Positions 10,816-19,300 of a stretch of DNA of 61,651 nucleotides are shown here, one piece after another; position 1 is the first letter of the stretch, and each line of letters begins with the position of its first letter. The stretch is from a virus. A model generated the notes under the pieces. The model saw only the letters and a list, made by a program, of their open reading frames with translations, ran no database searches and was not told the origin of the DNA. The DNA lies in the IMG/VR virus record IMGVR_UViG_3300038696_000188, positions 1-61,651 of that record, one strand, 5' to 3'. The translations under genes and the position numbers were made by a program.

Positions 10816-11369
10816 CTGCCCCCTGACAGCACCTATACGGGACACCCACACCGTTACACACACGGCTAATTCACACGGCTAAAGCCACGGTTTCTTTTTC
10901 TTAGACACCCACCCCACACACCACAGGGAGAAAAGCTCAACCCATAAAAAGACGGCGGGGCAACACCCAAGCCCAAGCCAGACAAGCCAAAAGAATTAGC
11001 CCAAGACAGAAAAGAAAAAAGTGTACCTACCCCCACTAATCAACCCCACAATGCCCCGCCCTGAGGAACACCCCACACCTAGAAAACATCACACACAATA
11101 AAGCGACCCCTCAAAAAAACCTGAGGGTATGCGGTGATTCGATTTTTGACACCCCAAAGAAAAGCCCTAGCCAGGAAAAAAGCGCCACCCCTGAGAACAA
11201 CTAGCCCCCTACCCCCCACACCTAGCACCCACCAAGAACACCTAGCACTTGACACTAGACAACACCACACTAAACAACACCTAGCACTTGACACTAGACA
11301 CCTAGACAATTAGTAAAGCACTAGCAATATTTTTTTGTAAACGCTTGCGATATTCTGTAAAAGATTTAG
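10816..11369. other. Gene-free A/C-rich region, candidate origin or packaging site
   Basis: About 550 bp with very few G and T on the + strand. No frame has a start site or plausible composition. A 25-bp direct repeat (11237-11261 and 11276-11300, period 39) carries CTTGACA. Next comes an AT-rich zone (about 11320-11365) with two related segments, GCAATATTTTTTT and GCGATATTCTGTAAAA. The + strand composition changes to G/T-rich after it. Confidence 0.5.
11237..11300. repeat. 25-bp direct repeat with 39-bp period
   Basis: Two copies, 11237-11261 and 11276-11300, starting AACACCTAGCACTTGACACT. A third, partial copy (CACCTAGACA) follows at once. Confidence 0.75.
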
Positions 11370-11585
11370 ATGCTGTCTTCCCAAAAGCAGGAAATAAAAA
11401 ATAATCCTCATCAAAAAGATTTTTCTGTTTTTGCCGAATTTTTTAGGAAACGTTTTGAAACATCTTCAGATATAAGGGCATCCCACTCGCAGGCCAAAAG
11501 CAAATTAACTAAAGGTTCATTAAATCGCCTCTGCCGTACAATAATGTTGGCCCTCTCCTGCCTGAACGAGTACATAGAAACGCTG

Positions 11586-11591
11586 TACAAT
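11586..11591 (+). promoter_or_regulatory. -10 box of a leaderless transcript
   Basis: TACAAT, with the ATG at 11598 exactly 6 nt after it. The -35 is weak (TGAACG at 11563). Confidence 0.5.
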
Positions 11592-11597
11592 AAAGTT

Positions 11598-12095
11598 ATG
11601 ACCGAGAGAACGTATTTGCCTAAGGATGAAGTGAGTTTTATTGACTCTCTTGACCGTCCTGCAACTGAGTCGCGTCTCCGAGCTCTTTGGGAGTCTGGCT
11701 GGTCTCTTTCCATTCTTGGGGAGTCTCTTAACCCTCAACGCCCTAAGACGACTATTCATTTTTGGGTTAAGCGTGCTGCCCCTGCACACCAGAACCGCCC
11801 TATCCCGCAGGCCCCTCCTCGCAGTCTTACGACCTCTGTTCCGACAAAGAATGCCCCTCGCCTTCGTTCTGTATCCCCTGGGGTGCCACCAGATATGAAA
11901 CCTCGTCTCAGGGAGCTTTCTGCTCTTGCGAGGCGTTATCGTGCTAGGACGATGCCTGACTCTCCGTTGGCCCAGGCTAATCGTGATTTGACTGCTATGG
12001 CAGTTGCGCTTCGCTCTATGGGTGTGCCTACTGCTGCGATTGCTGAGGCTGCTGGGGTTTCGTATCGTGCGATGGCTAGGAGGTTGAGTAGGTGA
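11598..12095 (+). CDS. Two-HTH DNA-binding protein, possible small terminase
   Basis: 165 aa from the ATG at 11598. The frame is open further up to 11370, but that stretch has no ribosome binding site and a different, AT-rich codon use, and the -10 box plus 6 nt favours 11598. Residues about 20-50 (ESRLRALWESGWSLSILGES, then PKTTIHFWVKRA) look like one helix-turn-helix, and the C-terminus (MGVPTAAIAEAAGVSYRAMA) like a second. It stands first in the virion operon, where the terminase small subunit usually lies, and is followed by GTGA-coupled genes. No large terminase follows, so the assignment is tentative; a transcription regulator is the alternative. Confidence 0.7.
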   Translation: MTERTYLPKDEVSFIDSLDRPATESRLRALWESGWSLSILGESLNPQRPKTTIHFWVKRAAPAHQNRPIPQAPPRSLTTSVPTKNAPRLRSVSPGVPPDMKPRLRELSALARRYRARTMPDSPLAQANRDLTAMAVALRSMGVPTAAIAEAAGVSYRAMARRLSR

Positions 12096-12421
12096 AGAAC
12101 TATAAGACTGCGTCTGGTACGTATTCGGAGTCGGAGCTTGCTGTTGTGGTTTGGCGTAATCCGAAAAATAAAAAGTCTAGCCAGGCTCGGTTCCTTGAGA
12201 CGATGACTGCTGAGGATTCTCCACACCCGATGGCTTTCCCTATTGCGATGCTTCTTGTAAAGAAGGAGTGGTCGCGCTCTGTTCGAGTTTCTTCGGTTGA
12301 CGATGTTGTTACGCACATACAGGACTCTAGCCGTGTTCGACCTCTTGTTGTTCCTCTGCCTGTCGCGGAGAGTGCGTTTGGTTGGTCGACTTTTTATATC
12401 CCAACGGAGTACACCCTGTGA
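12092..12421 (+). CDS. Hypothetical 109-aa protein
   Basis: GTG overlaps the previous stop by GTGA and has AGGAGG 9 nt upstream. YSESELAVVVWRNPKNKKSS, a middle helix and a segment of strands (SVRVSSVDDVVTHIQ, RPLVVPLPVAE). No family recognised. It is coupled to both neighbours. Confidence 0.75.
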   Translation: MKNYKTASGTYSESELAVVVWRNPKNKKSSQARFLETMTAEDSPHPMAFPIAMLLVKKEWSRSVRVSSVDDVVTHIQDSSRVRPLVVPLPVAESAFGWSTFYIPTEYTL

Positions 12422-12780
12422 AGCGTGTTGATGTTTTCCCTGCTTTTTTGAGGTTGGCCCCTTCGGACTCTCTTTCCGACATCACTACTTTAAAAATTAA
12501 GGGCGAGGCTCCTCGGGGGTCGAGGTTTTTGGATAGGTGTCGTGTGGTGATTGTTCGGGACCAGGTTATGGTTGCTTTGGATTCTCCTGAGGGGCCTCAG
12601 CTTGTTTTTCGTGAGAAGCTTGTTGAGGCGCAGCATGTTGAGAAGATATCGTATGTTAGGACAGAGTCGGGTAAGATTTTGGCGTTTACTAAGGATGAGA
12701 ACTGTGGGTGTGGTTCTAGGTTGAGGGGTTGGAATCCGTATGGGAATATTGTTAGCTCAAGTTCGGACCCTGTCGAGTAG
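12418..12780 (+). CDS. Hypothetical 120-aa protein
   Basis: The GTG at 12418 overlaps the previous stop (GTGA) and is preferred to an upstream TTG at 12382 inside that gene. The protein is mostly beta (CRVVIVRDQVMVALDSPEG, QLVFREKLVEAQHVEKISY), with CGCG near the end (DENCGCGSRLRGWNPYG), which may bind a metal. No family recognised. Confidence 0.75.
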   Translation: MKRVDVFPAFLRLAPSDSLSDITTLKIKGEAPRGSRFLDRCRVVIVRDQVMVALDSPEGPQLVFREKLVEAQHVEKISYVRTESGKILAFTKDENCGCGSRLRGWNPYGNIVSSSSDPVE

Positions 12781-12822
12781 GTATGAAGTGGAGAAGACTT
12801 TGATGTTTGAGGGCGGTGTTTT

Positions 12823-13107
12823 GTGGGTGCTTTAGAGTTCATTATTCTTGGGTTGGCGACTTATCGTATTACGAGGTTGGCTACTCGTGACACTATTTTT
12901 GAGTCTGCCCGTAATAGGTATTGGCGTCGGTTTCCTCCTGAGTCCAGCAAGCTTGGTTATTTGTTGACTTGTGAATGGTGTTTGTCAGTGTGGGTGGCAT
13001 CATTACTTTATGTATCGGCTATGATTAGTACAGTAACTGTTTTGGTTGTTGTGCCTTTCGCGCTTTCAGCTATTGCGGGACTATTGACCGCGTACGAGGA
13101 CAAATAA
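12823..13107 (+). CDS. DUF1360 membrane protein
   Basis: 94 aa; GTG start. The N-terminus LATYRITRLATRDTIF followed by RYWRRFPPE and LLTCEWCLSVWVASLLYV is the DUF1360 signature: a first membrane helix, a basic loop, the CxxC of CEWC and a second helix, then a third hydrophobic span (ISTVTVLVVVPFALSAIAGL). The family is widespread in actinobacteriophages and Bacillus, but its function is not known. It lies directly before the portal gene. Confidence 0.85.
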   Translation: MGALEFIILGLATYRITRLATRDTIFESARNRYWRRFPPESSKLGYLLTCEWCLSVWVASLLYVSAMISTVTVLVVVPFALSAIAGLLTAYEDK

Positions 13108-13148
13108 GTTTGTAACCGTATTCCGCCAAATTGACGAGGAGCCCCCAC

Positions 13149-14876
13149 GTGGGTATTTTTAATAAGGAAGAGCCACCAGTAGCGAGCAACCTTGGTGCTG
13201 CCACTCGGAAGAGGAAATCTACTTCTGGCCGTTCCATGTCTCGTTCTACGCAGATGGTCTCTGCCCCTGGTTCTCAGCCTGGTCTTTTTTATAACACTCC
13301 TGCTCCTGCCGCTTATAACACTCCTAGGTCTTTAACTGCTGCTGCTGCGCAGGTTAAAACTAATGATAAGGGCGAGTTCGAGCAGTTTAAGGCTCGCCGT
13401 TCTGCTTCGTCTTCTGCTTGGCAGGCTGAGGCGTGGGAGTATTACGATGCTATTGGTGAGATTAAGTATGCTTTTAACCTGGTAGCTTCTGTTGTTTCTC
13501 GTATTCGGATTTATGCGGCTGCTGTTGATGACCCTAGCCAGGCTCCGATTCCTGTTGATGAGTCTAGGGTTGTTGACCCTAATCTTGCTGCTGCTGCTCA
13601 GCGTGCTTTGAATCGGTTGAACTCTGCGTATGGCGGACAGCCTGGTTTGTTGAAGGATGCGGCTCTTAACTTGGCTGTGTCTGGTGAGTGTTATTTGGTT
13701 CAGATGCCTGCCCGTAGGGGTACTGGTGAGCCTGAGTCTTGGGATATTCGTTCTGTTGACGAGGTCATTGTTGATGGTCGTGGGCAGTATAACGTTATTG
13801 GTCGCCGTGAGCAGGCGCAGGGTGGCAAGATGAGTGGGGGTGTTACTGCTCTTGGCAGTAAGGCTTTTGTTGGTCGGATTTGGCGTTCGCACCCTCGTTA
13901 TTCTGATGAGGCTGATAGTTCGCTTCGTGGTCTTTTGGACCTTTGTGCTGAGCTTTTGCTTCTTAACCGTACTTTCCGTGCTACTGCACGTTCTCGCCTT
14001 AACGCTGGTGCTTTGTATCTGCCTGATGGTCTTTCTGTCGCGGCTCAGGGTGACCCTGAACTTTACGACTCTGAGGATGGGATTGGCTCTGGTGTGACGG
14101 CTGAGGAGGCAGAGGACGAGTTCGAGGAGCAGTTGATTGATGCGATGACGACTCCGATTCGTGATGAGGAGTCTGCGTCTGCTGTTGTCCCACTGATTAT
14201 TCGTGGGCCTTCTGAGCTTGGTGATGCTATTAAGCAGTTTAAGTTTGAGCGTTCTTTTGACCCTGCTTTGGCTTTGCGTGCTGACCGTGTTTTGGAGCGC
14301 ATCATGCAGGGTCTTGATGTTCCTAAGGATATTGTTACGGGTCTGGCGAATGTGAAGTATTCGAATGCCCTGCAGATTGATGAGTCTTTGTATAAGGCTC
14401 ACATTGAGCCTCTCATGCTTCTTATTGTTGACGCTCTTACTGTTGTGTATCTTCGCCCGTATCTCACTGCTAATGGGTACACAGATGAAGAGGTTTCTCG
14501 TATTACTGTGTGGTATGACCCCTCAGCGGTCTCCACACGTAACGACAGGGCCACGGACGCTGATGCAGGGTTTGACCGTGGTGCAGTGTCTTCAGACGCT
14601 TGGCGACGCGCACACGGCTTCTCAGACCAGGATGCTCCGACACCTAACGAGGTTGCTCTTCGTATGCTCACTGAGCGTGGGGTTTTGACTCCTGAGTTGA
14701 CGGAGGCAATGCTTGCCGCTGTTTCGCCTGAGATGATGAACGCGGTGCGTGGTGCACAGCAGGCTGCGTCTGTTGCGCCTTTGCCTCCTGATGTTGAGGA
14801 TGCTTTGAAGAGCGCTTCTCCTGGTGCTGCTGGCGCATCTGATGCTGGCACTGATGATTCCGCTGGAATAGAATAG
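13149..14876 (+). CDS. Portal protein
   Basis: 575 aa from a GTG with GAGGAG 7 nt upstream; a TTG at 13131 would add six residues. Portals form the dodecameric ring through which DNA enters and leaves the head. Supporting features: a size typical for siphovirus portals, a central region with the wing/stem pattern (EAWEYYDAIGEIKYAFNLVA early, ALALRADRVLERIMQGLDVP then KDIVTGLANVKYSNALQIDE later) and a C-terminal clip-like tail. The VPKDIVTGL...YSNALQIDES segment is typical of actinophage portals. It is followed by the Dps-like gene and the giant protein. Confidence 0.85.
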   Translation: MGIFNKEEPPVASNLGAATRKRKSTSGRSMSRSTQMVSAPGSQPGLFYNTPAPAAYNTPRSLTAAAAQVKTNDKGEFEQFKARRSASSSAWQAEAWEYYDAIGEIKYAFNLVASVVSRIRIYAAAVDDPSQAPIPVDESRVVDPNLAAAAQRALNRLNSAYGGQPGLLKDAALNLAVSGECYLVQMPARRGTGEPESWDIRSVDEVIVDGRGQYNVIGRREQAQGGKMSGGVTALGSKAFVGRIWRSHPRYSDEADSSLRGLLDLCAELLLLNRTFRATARSRLNAGALYLPDGLSVAAQGDPELYDSEDGIGSGVTAEEAEDEFEEQLIDAMTTPIRDEESASAVVPLIIRGPSELGDAIKQFKFERSFDPALALRADRVLERIMQGLDVPKDIVTGLANVKYSNALQIDESLYKAHIEPLMLLIVDALTVVYLRPYLTANGYTDEEVSRITVWYDPSAVSTRNDRATDADAGFDRGAVSSDAWRRAHGFSDQDAPTPNEVALRMLTERGVLTPELTEAMLAAVSPEMMNAVRGAQQAASVAPLPPDVEDALKSASPGAAGASDAGTDDSAGIE

Positions 14877-14913
14877 GAAGTTTGTGGTGGGACACAAGTA
14901 TGTGGGGGGCGAT

Positions 14914-15384
14914 ATGCCTGATAATGCGAAACTTAAGCTTGCTAACAATGTTGCAATGAATCTTGGTAACGCTGTTGTTTTTACGTTTAAAGCTCAGGGG
15001 CATCATTGGAATGTTGAGGGTGAAGATTTTAGTCAGTTTCATAACTTTTTTGGTGAAATTTATGAGGATGTCCAGGATTCTATTGACCCGTTGGCTGAGA
15101 ATCTTCGTAAGTTGGATATGAAGGCTCCTAGTAATTTGATTGAGTTTGCTCAGTGTTCTTGTATCACTGATTCTCCTTCTTGCGATAATGTTTTTATGAT
15201 GTTGGAGGATTTGTATACTGCCAATAATCAGTTTATTTTGTCGCTTAATGAGGGGTTTAAACTTTCTGAGGCTGCTTCTGAGTATGGGATTAACGACTTT
15301 TATGGTGGGCGCATTGATATGCATAAGAAGTGGGAGTGGATGCTTCGCTCTCATTTGCGTGGGCAGCGGGGGCTTGGTTACTAA
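14914..15384 (+). CDS. Dps/ferritin-like protein
   Basis: 156 aa from ATG 14914 (GGGGGG upstream); GTG 14884 would add ten residues. The helix LANNVAMNLGNAVVFTFKAQ leads into the Dps signature HWNVEGEDFSQFH. Compared with Dps ferroxidase sites, His31, His43, Asp58 and Glu62 are kept, while the residue matching Asp67 of E. coli Dps is Gly47 with Glu48 next to it. A CSC motif and a second helical pair follow. Dps proteins oxidise and store iron and can bind DNA. Between portal and capsid genes it may be a virion component or protect packaged DNA; this is inference. Confidence 0.8.
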   Translation: MPDNAKLKLANNVAMNLGNAVVFTFKAQGHHWNVEGEDFSQFHNFFGEIYEDVQDSIDPLAENLRKLDMKAPSNLIEFAQCSCITDSPSCDNVFMMLEDLYTANNQFILSLNEGFKLSEAASEYGINDFYGGRIDMHKKWEWMLRSHLRGQRGLGY

Positions 15385-16310
15385 TGTCTGATTGGGATAA
15401 CTTGGAGCGTGGCAAGCCTTTTGTTGTTGCGTCTGCTTCTGTTGTCCCTAAGGGTAAGATTCCTACTCCGAAGGAGTTGTACGCATCATTGTCGGCAAAT
15501 AGTGCGGCTCGTGAGGAGCTCCGCGCTGAGGCCCCTGATGGTTACCACTATATGCCTGATGGCGAGCTGATGAAGGATTCGGAGCATGAGGCCGAGGAGT
15601 TTGCTGCTAAGCGGAATCGTACTAAGGCTCAGACTCCTGCCCCTAAGAAGGACCAGAAGAAGGGGTCTTCTGAGAATAAGAAGGGTTCTGCTGCTGGCGG
15701 TAAGAAAATTACTTTTTCTAAGTCAGTTGAGGCTTCTTTGCAAAATAAGGTTGCAGAGCACAATGAGAAGGCTTCTAAGGGGCGTAGAGCTTCTTTGGGG
15801 ATGTTGAAGGCCGTGTATCGACGGGGCGCTGGTGCTTATTCTACAAGTCACCGTCCTGGGCAGTCTCGTGGTGGTTGGGCTATGGCCCGTGTTAACGCGT
15901 TCCTTCGCCTGTTGAGGTCTGGTAAGCCTAGTAAAGCTGCTTACACTCAGGATAATGACCTTCTTCCTTCTGGCCACCCCAGGGCGTCTAAGAAGGGCGC
16001 GTCTGCTGATTCTTTGCTTGCTGGTGGCTCTTATTTAATTCCTGAGGAAAAGGATTTGGTTTCAGCTGCCGTTGAGCACGACCTTACTGTTTTGTTGAAA
16101 GATAAAGACGATTATTCTTCTACTGAAGAGGCTATACTTAATTTTACAGAGTACATGGGTCTTGGATATGAAACAGAGTTTGCGGTTAGAGCCAGTTGGC
16201 TTCGTGCGGTTCGAAATGGGGAGAGCCCGTTTCAGCGTGTTCGGATGCTAGCTACGATGACTTACGACAGTTTGGATGCAGACCTCCTGCCTAAGGAGAA
16301 CAATGCTTAA
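15384..16310 (+). CDS. Basic structural-module protein of unknown function
   Basis: 308 aa; ATG overlaps the previous stop (TAATG). Residues 60-120 are a Lys/Ser/Ala-rich linker. The centre has VYRRGAGAYSTSHRPGQSR, GGWAMARVNAFLRLLR and YTQDNDLLPSGHPRA, a conserved-looking block that I believe recurs in freshwater and actinobacterial phage head proteins, including ones fused to MuF or protease domains. The giant protein next to it repeats the end of this block in variant form (AQRNKVITASAAHFDLLPVGHPSS). It overlaps that gene by 8 nt. It is probably packaged or an assembly factor. Confidence 0.75.
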   Translation: MSDWDNLERGKPFVVASASVVPKGKIPTPKELYASLSANSAAREELRAEAPDGYHYMPDGELMKDSEHEAEEFAAKRNRTKAQTPAPKKDQKKGSSENKKGSAAGGKKITFSKSVEASLQNKVAEHNEKASKGRRASLGMLKAVYRRGAGAYSTSHRPGQSRGGWAMARVNAFLRLLRSGKPSKAAYTQDNDLLPSGHPRASKKGASADSLLAGGSYLIPEEKDLVSAAVEHDLTVLLKDKDDYSSTEEAILNFTEYMGLGYETEFAVRASWLRAVRNGESPFQRVRMLATMTYDSLDADLLPKENNA

Positions 16311-19300
16311 CATTTTCAATAGAGGGAAGAAGTCTTCTTCTCCCGCTAAAACTGCGGTAGAGAAAATTAATGAGTCTGCTCTTGCTTTGATTGTTTCAGC
16401 TAACGAGACGCAGCGTGGCGGTCGGTTGGTCACTAAGGGTGCCGCGTTGGAGATTGTTCGTCGTTCTTTGGTGAAGAATCGGGATGCTACTTTTTCGGTT
16501 AAAAAGTTTCACGCTTTAAAAGATGTTTCGGAATATGTATCTTTGGCGCAGCGTAACAAAGTTATTACTGCTTCTGCTGCCCATTTTGACTTGTTGCCTG
16601 TTGGGCACCCTTCTTCGGCTCGTTCTCACTCTATGTCTGATGAGGATGTGATGCGCTCTCGTGCTCGTTGGTATGCGGATGATTCTATTGTCACTGATGA
16701 AGTAGTTTATTCTTTGTTGGCTGCTGCTTTTGTTTCAGATTCTTCTTCTCCTGAGTACATTTATGCTGCAGCACGTTTGGCTGCTATGGGCGCGTCTCGG
16801 GTGCCTATTGATGCTTTGGTTGCGGCTTTGGGCTTCAATGATGGGGCTAACCGTGGGTTTTGGCGTAGGCAGCTTCGTGACCCTAAGGGTCGTTGGGCGA
16901 GAATGTTTGGCCTTATTAAGACTTTGGTTGATGTTGGTGGGCAGGTGCGTCCGCAGTACACAAAAATTGTTTCGGCTGACCCGAACACTAATAGGGTCCG
17001 CTCTATGCAGCCAGATGGCAGGATTATTGATAGCCCTGTTGAGTCTATTGATGCTGATGTTAAGGCTGTTATTCCTGGCGATGAGTCTCCCGATGGTATT
17101 GCTAGTTCGCCTGCCAGGTTTGAGACGGGTGACCCTATCACTAGTGTTGCTGATTTGGTTTATGTTGACGAGCCTCACGGTTTCTCTCGTAAGGGTGCAC
17201 CGTCTAGCCCTGAGGGGTTGGATGTGGATAAGTTTGAGCGTGTTTGGGAGGATGAACTCGGCAACTATCAGGTTATTCAGGGAAACTTTCGTGAGGGCGA
17301 GGGTTCTGAGTTTGTTGTTTCTCGTTTGGAGCAGGAGCAGGTTGTTCCAATTGGTGTTGGTAAGAACTGGTTTGATGCCGCAAAGATTGTGAGCGCCGAT
17401 GAGCTTAACTTCCAGAAGGGCGATGATGCAGAGCCAAACATCCCTGAGGGGTTTGACATTGGCCCAGGGGCTAGGGAGGATATTAATCCTGCGGATTTGA
17501 GTTCTGATGAGCTTGCTGCTGGCTATGGTTGGACTAAGTCTGATGGTAGGTACAATCGTGATGGGTTTGATATTGAGGAGATGCCAGATGGCAAGTGGCT
17601 TCTCACTGAGACTGGCGAGGGTGGCGAGTCTCGCGAGAGTGGACCTTTCGATGGTCCTGCCGATGCTTTTGAGCAGGGGCAGATTGATTCTGATGGTCCA
17701 GAGTTTGACCCTGGTGCTGTTGTAGATTTCCGTAATGACCAGGCTCCGCCTGAGACCCCCGAGCCTGTGGCACCGCAGGGGGAGGGGTTTTATGATGTTG
17801 ACCGTGGCCCGTATGAGCCGAAGGGGCCTGGGGATGGGGCGGAGTCTGAGGACTACACTGATGACCCGACCGAGATTGCTCAGCGGTTTGAGTCGAGTGA
17901 TTTAGAGAGTGCCCTTGAGGAGTCTGTTCGTAATGGTTCGGGGGAGGGGCTTCTTCCTTTCCAAGAGGGTGACGAGTATGTTCCCGCTGAGGCAATGTAT
18001 AACGCTCTTAAGGAGCAGGACCGCGACCCCGATGCTTTGTTGGATGACATTTACAGTGGCGATGTTGCTGTCCCTGACCAAGTAGACCTTCCTGGCGATG
18101 TCCAGGATTCTGTTGAAGACCAGGGTCCAATTACTGCTGAGCAGGTTGCCGAACTTCGTAGCGAGCAGGACCTCCCCGCTTTGCTTGACGGGCTCAATGA
18201 TGAAGAGCTTGCTGATGTTATCAATAACAAGGATTACAGTCCGTATCTTCCTGGTAACGATGAGTTTGATGTTCCTGAGGGCATGTATGAGATTGACTCA
18301 AACCCTTTTGACCCTAACGCTGATATTGCTCCTGATGACGCTCCTGAGGGCGCACCTAATAATCCTTATGATATGGCAATGGACATGTCTACTGAGGATT
18401 TGGAGAATGGCTTGCGGGGAGCTATTGCTGTCGACGAGGACTCTGACCGTCTTGGCTACTACCCGATTGTTGCTTTTGATGAGGACGGCGAGGAGTATTC
18501 TTATGATGCTCCAGCTGAGGCTTTCCGTGATGCCCTCCAGTTGCAGGGGGTTGACACCAACGAAATTTTGCGAGAAGCTTATTCAGATACCGAACCAACA
18601 CCTGACGAAGCAGCAGAGATGCTTGATGGTGAGAATATAGAGGAGACAGATAGTGGCGGAGAACCAGGAGCAGCAGACGGTGACGCAGGCGGACAGGGAC
18701 AGCGCGGCGAAGGCGTACCCGAACCAGACGTGGACGGACGAGGAAATCAAGATGGCGAAAGCCCTTGGTCATCTCTAGGTAACCCTCTCCCTGAGGCGGC
18801 TAGCGCCCAGGATATTAGGGATAGGGACCTCCCTACTCCCGAGATTTTTGAGCTTGACCCCGAGACTGATGCTGATGCTTTTGAGGCTCAGATGCAGGGC
18901 CTGAAGAAAAACAATGACTATGCTGCTTCGGTCTTTGTTTATGAGCCTGAAGAGTATCGCGAAATGCGGTTGTTCTCGACTGAGGATGGTACTGCTGGCT
19001 TTGCGTTGAAGCCTAGCGGGGACATTGTTTCTGTGTATGTTTATGGTAATTCACCTCATAAGAAAGCTACGGCTTCGATGCTTGCTCAGGCTGTGGAGTT
19101 GGGTGGGGACCGTCTTGACGCGTATGACACGGTTCTTCCAAAGATTTACGCTGAGGCTGGGTTTAAGCCTATCTCTCGCGTAACCTGGAATGATGCGTTT
19201 GCGCCCGAAGGTTGGGATAAGAAGACTTACGCTAAGTTCAATGAGGGTGAGCCTGATGTTGTTGCTATGGCGTATGACCCTGACCGTTTGGGTAGTAAGT

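Noticed and set aside
10816-11369. Small open frames in the A/C-rich gap (for example 11079-11309, minus)
   Set aside because: Low-complexity composition, Cys/Trp/Leu-rich product, no ribosome binding site.
11370-11597. 76-codon upstream extension of the two-HTH gene
   Set aside because: No ribosome binding site at 11370, codon use unlike the rest, and a -10 box placed for a leaderless start at 11598. It could still be real if the transcript starts further upstream.
11598-12095. Integrase, excisionase or immunity repressor
   Set aside because: No tyrosine or serine recombinase and no att-like repeat were found in the window; the two HTH motifs and the location fit a packaging protein better.
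13332-14402. 356-aa open frame on the minus strand
   Set aside because: It is the mirror of the portal gene. Its composition (Arg/Asn/Ser/Thr-rich) is what results from reading the GCT/GTT/TCT-rich gene backwards, and it has no ribosome binding site.
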